A stretch of DNA of 36,082 nt, from assembly GCF_002933955.1 (NCBI RefSeq), contig NZ_BEWW01000314.1, positions 1 through 36,082 on the forward strand, written 5' to 3'. The notes below the pieces were generated by a model. It was not told the origin of the DNA. It saw only the letters and a list, made by a program, of their open reading frames with translations, and did no database searches. The stretch is from Prevotella sp. MGM2. GTDB taxonomy: Bacteria; Bacteroidota; Bacteroidia; Bacteroidales; Bacteroidaceae. A program made the translations under genes and the position numbers. Positions 17,641-23,608 of the stretch are shown here, piece by piece. Numbering within the stretch: position 1 is the stretch's first letter; the number at the start of each line of letters is the position of its first letter.

Positions 17641-19092
17641 ATGGCAAATCTCAAATCCCTGGCCAAGGACACGGCCATCTACGGCCTGTCGAGCATCGTG
17701 GGCCGCTTTCTGAACTATCTGCTCGTACCGCTCTACACCGCCCAGATATCCGTAGCCTCAGGCGGATACGGCGTCATCACGGAGATATACAGCTACACCG
17801 CCCTGCTGCTGGTGCTGCTCACCTTCGGCATGGAAACGGCTTTCTTCCGCTTCATCAACAAAACCGAAGAAGCCCCCCTGCGCGTCTATTCCACCACCCT
17901 CATCGCCGTGGGAACAGTGGCGGCGGCCTTCGCGGCTGTCGTGCTGTTTTTCCTCCCCTCCGTGGCCGCCGCACTCGACTATGCCGACCATCCGGAATAC
18001 ATCGGAATGATGGCGGTGTGCGTGGCCATCGACGCCTTCCAGTGCATACCCTTCGCCTACCTGCGCTACCAGAAACGGCCGCTCAAGTTCGCCGCACTCA
18101 AACTGCTCTTCATCATCCTCAACATCACTCTGAACCTCATTTACTTTGTCCTGCTCGACTGCGCCGACGTGTTCTACGCCTTTGCCATCAATCTTTTCTG
18201 CACATCGTTTGTCACGCTGTTTTTCCTGCGCGAACTGACAGGATTCCGATGGGTGCTCGACCGGCGGCTCCTGCGGCAGATGCTGGCCTATGCCTGGCCC
18301 ATACTCGTACTCGGCGTGGCGGGCATTCTCAACCAGACGGCGGACAAAATGATATTTCCCCGCCTTGTAGAAGGACAGGCCGGCAAGGCACAGCTCGGCA
18401 TCTACGGCGCCAGCGTCAAGGTGGCCATGATCATGGCCATGATCACACAGGCTTTCCGCTACGCTTACGAGCCCTTTGTATTTGCCGGGCAAAATGAGGG
18501 CGACAACCGCGCCACCTATGCCAAAGCAATGAAATATTTCATCATATTCACGCTGCTGGCCTTTCTGGTGGTGACGGGCTATATGGACATCCTCAAACAC
18601 ATCATCGCCCCCGACTACTGGGAGGGCCTGAAGGTGGTGCCGGTTGTCATGGCGGCCGAAATCATGATGGGCGTCTATTTCAACCTGAGCTTTTGGTACA
18701 AGCTTATCGACAAGACCATCTGGGGCGCATGGTTCTCGGGCGCCGGTTGCGCCGTACTGATAGCAGTCAACGTGCTTTTCATTCCCCGCTACGGCTACAT
18801 GGCCTGCGCCTGGGCGGGTGTGGCGGGCTACGGCACAGCCATGCTCCTCAGTTACTTCGTAGGGCGGAAATATTATCCCATCAACTACCCGCTCCGGAGC
18901 ATAGGGGTTTATGTAGCCATCACCATCCTGTTCTTCACAGTCATAACGCTGACAGGCCGCTACTTTGACGCGCTTTGGCTGCGCCTGCTCGTCAACACCG
19001 GCTGCATAGCCCTTTTCGTAGCACACACCGTACATTACGATTTTCCCCTTTCGGGATTGCCCGTAATAGGCCGGTATTTCAAAAAACAATGA
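17641..19092 (+). CDS. Polysaccharide flippase (Wzx/MATE-like, PST family)
   Basis: The 483-residue membrane protein has the 12-14 helix pattern of the MOP superfamily. Its family-typical N terminus (KDTAIYGLSSIVGRFLNYLL, 8-27) has the lipid-linked oligosaccharide flippases as closest recognisable group; other cues are QTADKMIFPRL and AFRYAYEPFVFA. It would flip an undecaprenyl-linked glycan unit across the inner membrane. No glycosyltransferases lie beside it, so it is not within a capsule cluster and its substrate is unknown. The ATG at 17641 fits homologues. It lies between the SpmA/B-like gene and M16, with short gaps (73 bp each side) and no promoter box that I can recognise. Confidence 0.88.
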   Translation: MANLKSLAKDTAIYGLSSIVGRFLNYLLVPLYTAQISVASGGYGVITEIYSYTALLLVLLTFGMETAFFRFINKTEEAPLRVYSTTLIAVGTVAAAFAAVVLFFLPSVAAALDYADHPEYIGMMAVCVAIDAFQCIPFAYLRYQKRPLKFAALKLLFIILNITLNLIYFVLLDCADVFYAFAINLFCTSFVTLFFLRELTGFRWVLDRRLLRQMLAYAWPILVLGVAGILNQTADKMIFPRLVEGQAGKAQLGIYGASVKVAMIMAMITQAFRYAYEPFVFAGQNEGDNRATYAKAMKYFIIFTLLAFLVVTGYMDILKHIIAPDYWEGLKVVPVVMAAEIMMGVYFNLSFWYKLIDKTIWGAWFSGAGCAVLIAVNVLFIPRYGYMACAWAGVAGYGTAMLLSYFVGRKYYPINYPLRSIGVYVAITILFFTVITLTGRYFDALWLRLLVNTGCIALFVAHTVHYDFPLSGLPVIGRYFKKQ

Positions 19093-19165
19093 CGCACAGC
19101 CCCGCACGGACGCATGACGGACCGGCTGCGGCGGCTATCCTTTCAACCATCTTATCCAAAACACC

Positions 19166-20413
19166 GTGAACTATCATACAACGAGACTTTCCAACGGTCT
19201 GCGCGTCATCCACGAGCCTTCAGCCTCGGAGGTGACCTATTGCGGCTACGTTATCTGCGCAGGCACACGCCATGAAGACGCTCCCGACGCCGGAATGGCC
19301 CATTTCATCGAGCACATGAGCTTTAAGGGGACCAAACGCCGCAGGGCCTGCCATATATCCAACGGACTGGAGCGCGTGGGAGGCGACCTCAACGCCTTTA
19401 CCAACAAGCAGGAGACGGTCTATCATGCTACCGTGCTGCGACAGGACTTCAGGCGCGCGGCAGACTTCCTCACCGACATCGTTTTCGGCAGCATTTATCC
19501 TCAACACGAAATCGACAAAGAGGTGGAGGTGATATGTGATGAAATCGACAGTTACCGCGACTCGCCGGCAGAACTTATATTCGATGAATTCGAAGCCATG
19601 CTCTATGCCGGGCATCCTCTGGGCCGCGACATTCTGGGCACCCCTGAGCGCCTCCGCCAATACACGACAGCAGACGCCGTACGTTTTGCCCAACGCCACT
19701 ACCGCCCGGAAAACGCCGTATTCTTCGTGTATGGCGATGTGGACTTCAACACCGTGACGCACACACTGGAACGCCAATTCACCCTCGTGGACGAATGGCC
19801 TGAAAGCCACCGTTCATTCTCCGATGAAACTGCCGGAATGCCGGCACAGCCCACGGAACAGGAGGAGCCGCTGCGCATTGTAGAGAAAGACACGCACCAG
19901 GCCCACGTGCTGATAGGCGGCACGACCTTCGGCGGTGCCGACAACCGCCGTTTCGCGCTGATGCTGCTCAACAACATGCTGGGAGGACCGGGCGGCAACT
20001 CGCGTCTCAACATGAGTCTGCGCGAAAAGGCCGGACTCGTTTACTCGGCAGACGCCTACCTGTCAACCTATCCCGACACCGGTTACTGGAATGTTTACTT
20101 TGGCTGCGATGCTCACGACATATCACGCTGCCGGCGCATTGTGGAGCGGGAACTGCGGCGTTTCATCGACACCCCCCTCTCTCCCGCCCAACTGGCCGCG
20201 GCCAAGAAACAACTCTGCGGACAGGTAGGCATCTCGTGCGACAGCCGCGAAGGATATGCACTGGCCATGGGCAAAGTTTTCGCCCACTACAACGTTCACC
20301 GCAACGTACAGGAACTGCTCGACAGCATCCGCAGCATAACGGCCGCCGAGTTACAGGAAACTGCCGCTGAGGTGTACTGCCCCGACAGGCTCCGCACCCT
20401 GATTTATCGTTAA
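19166..20413 (+). CDS. M16 family zinc peptidase (pitrilysin-like)
   Basis: The 415-residue insulinase-superfamily protein has the inverted zinc motif HFIEH (46-50) and the third ligand Glu126 (CDEID) 76 residues later, exactly as in active M16 peptidases. The M16C half contains GGPGGNSRLNMSLREKAGLVYS, the substrate-binding signature. Single-length members act as dimers and degrade peptides or process proteins. No signal peptide is visible, so the location is probably cytoplasmic. The start is GTG 19166 (MNYHTTRLSNGLRVIHE), since the conserved N terminus begins there. Repeat copy E starts 8 bp after the stop codon and its hairpin probably serves as this gene's terminator. Confidence 0.93.
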   Translation: MNYHTTRLSNGLRVIHEPSASEVTYCGYVICAGTRHEDAPDAGMAHFIEHMSFKGTKRRRACHISNGLERVGGDLNAFTNKQETVYHATVLRQDFRRAADFLTDIVFGSIYPQHEIDKEVEVICDEIDSYRDSPAELIFDEFEAMLYAGHPLGRDILGTPERLRQYTTADAVRFAQRHYRPENAVFFVYGDVDFNTVTHTLERQFTLVDEWPESHRSFSDETAGMPAQPTEQEEPLRIVEKDTHQAHVLIGGTTFGGADNRRFALMLLNNMLGGPGGNSRLNMSLREKAGLVYSADAYLSTYPDTGYWNVYFGCDAHDISRCRRIVERELRRFIDTPLSPAQLAAAKKQLCGQVGISCDSREGYALAMGKVFAHYNVHRNVQELLDSIRSITAAELQETAAEVYCPDRLRTLIYR

Positions 20414-20420
20414 ACGCTGA

Positions 20421-20684
20421 TTTTAACACTATTTGCTTTCCACCGGAAATTTTAGTATCTTTGTAACAGCCAAGCGGGACGCTCCACACGGAAGTCCCGC
20501 TTTTTCACTGTCTCTCAGCCGGGTTTAAAGAGAAAATCATCGTATTTCTTCCCGAAATTTCCCGTATTCGAATTTAAAATCCAAGTATTCGAATTGAAAT
20601 TCCGATACGGACTTTTTCGTTCCCCATACTTCAAACCTTTGTTTTACCACTTGCAATTGTAACGGAAAGTTAAAAACGTTAAAG
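20421..20684 (+). repeat. Intergenic promoter-hairpin repeat, copy E (full)
   Basis: This 264-bp plus-strand copy starts 8 bp after the M16 stop codon. Order: ttttaac (20421), TTTG (20432-20435), a 20-nt spacer with TTTCC-acc-GGAAA (20437-20449), TATCTTTG (20456-20463), hairpin AGCGGGAC/GTCCCGCT (20473-20480, 20494-20501) and T-tract to 20505. The second module has CCGTATTCG and CCGATACGG (about 20568-20608) followed by ACTTTTTC, and the distal end is gttaaaaacgttaaag. The predicted RNA is about 20469-20506. Modules 2 and 3 closely match copy F. Confidence 0.9.
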
Positions 20685-20715
20685 TCAGAAAGGTTGAAAA
20701 TACCCCAAACAGGGT

Positions 20716-20747
20716 ATTGTGCCATCAGAAACACAGCCGTAACTTTG
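20716..20747 (+). promoter_or_regulatory. Promoter upstream of the Nudix gene
   Basis: ATTG (20716-20719), a 20-nt spacer and TAACTTTG (20740-20747) fit the Bacteroidota pattern. The predicted start near 20754 gives an unusually long leader of about 185 nt before ATG 20940. A second, weaker TAACTTCG lies at about 20906-20913. Confidence 0.6.
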
Positions 20748-20809
20748 CACCGTCCGGCAAGCCATCCGGATTAAGTTGAGAATTTAAATTGTTATGTCCA
20801 TGTCGACAA

Positions 20810-20859
20810 GCCGGGCTGTCTCCTTGCGGAAACAGCCCGGCCGGCATTAAACGCCGGCC
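20810..20859 (+). promoter_or_regulatory. Two overlapping GC-rich hairpins in the Nudix leader
   Basis: The first stem is GCCGGGCTGT (20810-20819) with ACAGCCCGGC (20832-20841), extended inside by TCC/GGA around a TTGC loop. The second stem is GGCCGGC (20839-20845) with GCCGGCC (20853-20859). They share bases 20839-20841 and so compete at their junction. An A-run, not a T-run, follows at 20863-20870, so this is not a plain plus-strand terminator. It may be a structured leader, or a separate short RNA. Confidence 0.5.
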
Positions 20860-20939
20860 AGCAAAAAAAACATAACACATAGAAAGGCCTTTTATACTGA
20901 AATGTGTAACTTCGCCCTACAACCACAAAAGATACCATC

Positions 20940-21464
20940 ATGAACCATCCGCTCCGTCTCTTCCGGTATTGTCCGCGTTGCGGCTCCACCCGTTTCGGCT
21001 CTCACGACAGCCGCTCAAAGTGTTGCGCCGATTGCGGTTTCACGTATTACCACAATGCCTCGACCGCAACTGTAGCCGTCATTTTCGACAGTCACGGCCG
21101 GCTGCTCGTAACACGCCGTGCCTTCGACCCCGCGCGGGGAACGCTCGATCTTCCCGGCGGCTTCGTAGACCCCGGCGAGAGCGTAGAGGAAGGCCTGCGG
21201 CGCGAAGTGCGCGAGGAAACAGGCGGCGAGGTAGCCGAGGCCGCCTACCTCTTCTCCCTGCCCAACATCTACCTTTTTTCCGGTATGGAAGTACACACCG
21301 CCGATATGTTCTTCCGCTGCCGCCTGACCGACGAAAATGCAGTGAACGCGGCCGATGACGCCGCCGAGCTCCTGTGGCTGCCACGCGAGGAGGTGTGCCC
21401 CACCCTTTTCGGACTGGACTCTATACGCCGAGGCGTGGAACGCCTGACAAACGTTGAGGAATAA
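20940..21464 (+). CDS. Zinc-ribbon Nudix hydrolase
   Basis: The 174-residue protein starts with a zinc ribbon (Cys11, Cys14, Cys29, Cys32) followed by a Nudix domain. The Nudix box at 74-95 fits GX5EX7REVREETG exactly, with Glu80, Arg88, Glu89, Glu92 and Glu93 present. The zinc-ribbon plus Nudix order resembles NudC-type NADH/NAD-cap pyrophosphatases, but the protein is shorter and I see no clear NudC specificity motif, so the substrate is open (a nucleoside diphosphate derivative). It is cytoplasmic. The upstream region carries a promoter and a strong double hairpin. tpx follows after 141 bp with what looks like its own weak promoter. Confidence 0.9.
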   Translation: MNHPLRLFRYCPRCGSTRFGSHDSRSKCCADCGFTYYHNASTATVAVIFDSHGRLLVTRRAFDPARGTLDLPGGFVDPGESVEEGLRREVREETGGEVAEAAYLFSLPNIYLFSGMEVHTADMFFRCRLTDENAVNAADDAAELLWLPREEVCPTLFGLDSIRRGVERLTNVEE

Positions 21465-21605
21465 TGATGAATCATAAAAAAAGAGAAAACCAGCGTTTCT
21501 CAGGAAAAATGTGCTATCTTGCCGAAGTTTTCCACCGTCAGGGGGCCGGCGGACAATGGCCGATCCTCCTGCGGGAGACTTTCAGGAATCAAACCGTAAC
21601 ACGAC

Positions 21606-22106
21606 ATGACAACAGTAAAATTCAAAGGCACGGAAGTGCAACTATCGGGCGATGTGCCCGCAGTGGGCGAAAAAGCCCCTAAATTCGGCGGTGTGCGCGC
21701 CGACCTCAGCGTACTCCATCTGCCCGACCTTCAGGGCCGGCGCGTGGTACTCAACATTTTTCCCAGTCTCGACACGCCGGTTTGCGCCGCTTCAGTGCGG
21801 CGCTTCAACAAGGAAGCCGCCGCGCTCCACAACACCGTGGTGCTATGCGTGTCGAAGGATCTGCCCTTTGCCCAAAGCCGGTTTTGTTCAACAGAAGGGC
21901 TGAACGACGTAGTGGCCGTGAGCACATTCCGCTGCAAGTGCTTCGATGAAAAATACGGCCTGGGCATCACGGACGGTCCGCTCAAAGGGCTTTTGGCACG
22001 CGCTGTCATCGTAATAGACGAGTCAGGAACTATCGTCTACAAGGAGGTGGTTCCCGAAATCACCGACGAACCGGACTACGAAAAGGCGCTGGCAGCGCTG
22101 AAATAA
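21606..22106 (+). CDS. tpx: Thiol peroxidase Tpx (atypical 2-Cys peroxiredoxin)
   Basis: Tpx reduces hydrogen peroxide and lipid hydroperoxides using thioredoxin. The 166-residue protein has the usual length. The peroxidatic Cys60 lies in SLDTPVCAASVRRFN and the resolving Cys94 in SRFCSTEGLNDV; both match the family. Extra cysteines at about 81, 110 and 112 (TFRCKCFDEKYG) are not needed for the mechanism. The ATG 21606 start (MTTVKFKGTEVQLSGD) is conserved. A TATCTTGC box at 21515-21522 is a weak promoter candidate. A strong hairpin 36 bp past the stop acts as terminator, shared with the convergent small module downstream. Confidence 0.96.
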   Translation: MTTVKFKGTEVQLSGDVPAVGEKAPKFGGVRADLSVLHLPDLQGRRVVLNIFPSLDTPVCAASVRRFNKEAAALHNTVVLCVSKDLPFAQSRFCSTEGLNDVVAVSTFRCKCFDEKYGLGITDGPLKGLLARAVIVIDESGTIVYKEVVPEITDEPDYEKALAALK

Positions 22107-22142
22107 GAAGTGACCGATCTTACGCATCGGAAGCCAGCATAC

Positions 22143-22191
22143 TCAGGCGGGCAGACCTGCGGACCATTCGATCCGTTGTCTGCCCGCCTGA
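22143..22191. terminator. Bidirectional terminator between tpx and the DUF4248 gene
   Basis: A perfect 14-bp stem, TCAGGCGGGCAGAC (22143-22156) with GTCTGCCCGCCTGA (22178-22191), contains an extra inner pairing. T-tracts are poor on both sides, so efficiency is uncertain. It sits between convergent genes. Confidence 0.7.
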
Positions 22192-22227
22192 CCGTTTCCA
22201 TGACTGGATGGTGTCAGAGGGGTCGCC

Positions 22228-22449
22228 TCATAAGAGATATCGTTTGAGCACTTCCATCTCCCGAGGCGAGAAGTAATGCGAGCCGTTTCTGTAGCCCGCC
22301 TTTCTGAGTTCGGAGAGCATTTCCGGATCGCCGGCAATCCAGCGGCGCAAGCGGGCTACGGCCACAGCCGGCTTCGTGTTGCCAAAACAGCGCTCAGCCA
22401 CTCGGCGGCGTGACGTGCGCCGCTGGGGCAGATGTTGTCGTTCAGTCAT
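22228..22449 (-). CDS. Small DUF4248-like protein
   Basis: The 73-residue basic protein has a core (ARLRRWIAGDPEMLSELRKAGYR, about 32-54, then YFSPREMEVLKRYLL to the end) that resembles the Bacteroidales DUF4248 family, small proteins of unknown function often next to 'structural protein P5', amidase or HU-like genes. The match is by motif memory only. It starts 14 nt downstream of the P5-like gene, on the same strand, so the two are co-transcribed. The N-terminal 20 residues are Arg-rich (QRRTSRRRVAE). Function is not known. Confidence 0.65.
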   Translation of the reverse strand: MTERQHLPQRRTSRRRVAERCFGNTKPAVAVARLRRWIAGDPEMLSELRKAGYRNGSHYFSPREMEVLKRYLL

Positions 22450-22463
22450 CAGTCCTACAGATT

Positions 22464-22877
22464 TTAAACGTTAAACTTACGGCGGATGTCGTCAACGCCC
22501 TCCGGCGTTATGCGGGCACCGGTTTCCTGCCGCGCCATGGCGGCAATGAGGCGGGCCAGTTCCGGACCTTCGGCGGTTATTCTCTCGTCACGCCCCAGGC
22601 GGCTGCGACCGCACACACAGGCGATATAAAGTTCCGTGCGGTTTTCCTTTGGCGGCGCCCAGCGGCTGATGATGCCGGCCGGCGTGTCAAGCCCGTAGCG
22701 CCGCATGTATGTCTTCATCAGCACAACGGCGGCACGGTAGCCGTAAACCGGCGCAATGAATTTGCAGAAGCCCTTCACGTTGGGCGTTACGGGGTGGAGT
22801 CCCAGCCAGCGGTTGGCGGCCGAATAACGGATGTTAAGCGGGTTACGGTTGGCCGTACCCAGATTAATGGTTCTCAT
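22464..22877 (-). CDS. 'Structural protein P5'-like protein, putative lysozyme-type
   Basis: The 137-residue protein starts MRTINLGTANRNPLNIRYS and continues RWLGLHPVTPNVKGFCKF, YGYRAAVVLMKTYMRRYGL and ISRWAPPKENRTELYIACVC. This is the Bacteroidales family usually annotated 'structural protein P5' after a PRD1-type phage protein, and related to phage muralytic proteins. Its true role in Bacteroidales chromosomes is unresolved. The frame is open to 22973, but the upstream part is AT-rich and non-conserved, so ATG 22877 is chosen. It is followed after 14 nt by the DUF4248-like gene. A TACCTTTG box at 22971-22978 and a perfect 16-bp palindrome at 22905-22920 lie upstream. Confidence 0.8.
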   Translation of the reverse strand: MRTINLGTANRNPLNIRYSAANRWLGLHPVTPNVKGFCKFIAPVYGYRAAVVLMKTYMRRYGLDTPAGIISRWAPPKENRTELYIACVCGRSRLGRDERITAEGPELARLIAAMARQETGARITPEGVDDIRRKFNV

Positions 22878-22970
22878 GGTTTCAATAGTTTTTAGAGGGG
22901 AAATGGCGTTGCGCAACGCCTCAAATGTTATCCAATTTTTTATTTTACCGGTAGTGTTCTGCAGATGAAG

Positions 22971-22978
22971 CAAAGGTA
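22971..22978 (-). promoter_or_regulatory. Promoter -7 box of the P5/DUF4248 pair
   Basis: The minus strand reads TACCTTTG (TAnnTTTG), about 93 nt upstream of ATG 22877. The leader contains the palindrome GGCGTTGCGCAACGCC at 22905-22920, a possible operator or hairpin. Confidence 0.55.
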
Positions 22979-23060
22979 TCGGCGCTGATTCCGATTACTT
23001 CGGAACTTTTCCTGACGTGAAAAGAAAAACAACAGGCACAGCCGGTACGCCTCCGGTGTT

Positions 23061-23327
23061 CTTTTAACGTTTTTAACGTTCTGTTACAAATGCAAGTGGT
23101 AAAACAAAGGTTTGAAGTATGGAGAACGAAAAAGTCCGTATCGGAATTTCAACGCCGATACGGGGAATTCAAATTCCAAGTAATGCTTTTCGGAATTGAG
23201 GAAAGGGCTTTTTTGCCTTTTAAAAGCCTTGAAAACAAGCAAAAAGCGGCCAGTCTCTATGAGATTGGCCGCCCGGCTGTTACAAAGATACTGAAATTTC
23301 CACCGGAAAGCAAATTGTGTTAAAAAA
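23061..23327 (-). repeat. Intergenic promoter-hairpin repeat, copy F (full)
   Basis: This copy of about 267 bp runs from cttttaac (23061) to gttaaaaaa (23327). Minus-strand order: TTTG (23311-23314), a 20-nt spacer with TTTCC/GGAAA, TATCTTTG (23283-23290), and a 12-bp hairpin GCGGCCAATCTC/GAGACTGGCCGC (23272-23246) with a T-tract. The second hairpin CCGTATCGG/CCGATACGG is followed by ACTTTTTC, and the distal module nearly matches copy E. It lies in the divergent gap 22878-23608 between the P5-like and WG-repeat genes. Apart from this repeat, two promoters and a hairpin I see no gene in that gap. Confidence 0.9.
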
Positions 23328-23496
23328 CGGAGGAAGACAATAATGACCTTCATTGGCCGGAAGCCGGAACATGACAGCGAAGCTTGCCGGCGGCCTCAGA
23401 GTTCCCCAAAACAGACGGACATCCCAGTCCCAACCGGCACATCCGCACCCGACTCATCCGAAAACGGCATAACAGATCACCGGAACACCCAACTGA

Positions 23497-23527
23497 CGGT
23501 TGCGGAGGCAACCGATTTATTTTTCTG
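23497..23527 (+). terminator. Hairpin with T-rich tail upstream of the WG-repeat gene
   Basis: CGGTTGC (23497-23503) pairs perfectly with GCAACCG (23508-23514) across a GGAG loop and is followed by ATTTATTTTTCTG. No plus-strand gene precedes it, so its target transcript is unknown; it overlaps the approach to the WG-repeat promoter. Confidence 0.45.
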
Positions 23528-23533
23528 TCATTT

Positions 23534-23564
23534 TTTGCCGTATAAGCGAAATCACATATCTTTG
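23534..23564 (+). promoter_or_regulatory. Promoter of the WG-repeat gene
   Basis: TTTG (23534-23537), a 19-nt spacer and TATCTTTG (23557-23564) are a full consensus match. The start codon is 45 nt downstream. Confidence 0.85.
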
Positions 23565-23608
23565 CAATCAAATTATTTATTATTTTTTCATAACAACATT
23601 TCACAGAT

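Noticed and set aside
17758-19107. Minus-strand open frame of 449 codons across the flippase gene
   Set aside because: It mirrors the codon bias of the flippase; the translation is His/Gly/Glu-rich and lacks any domain.
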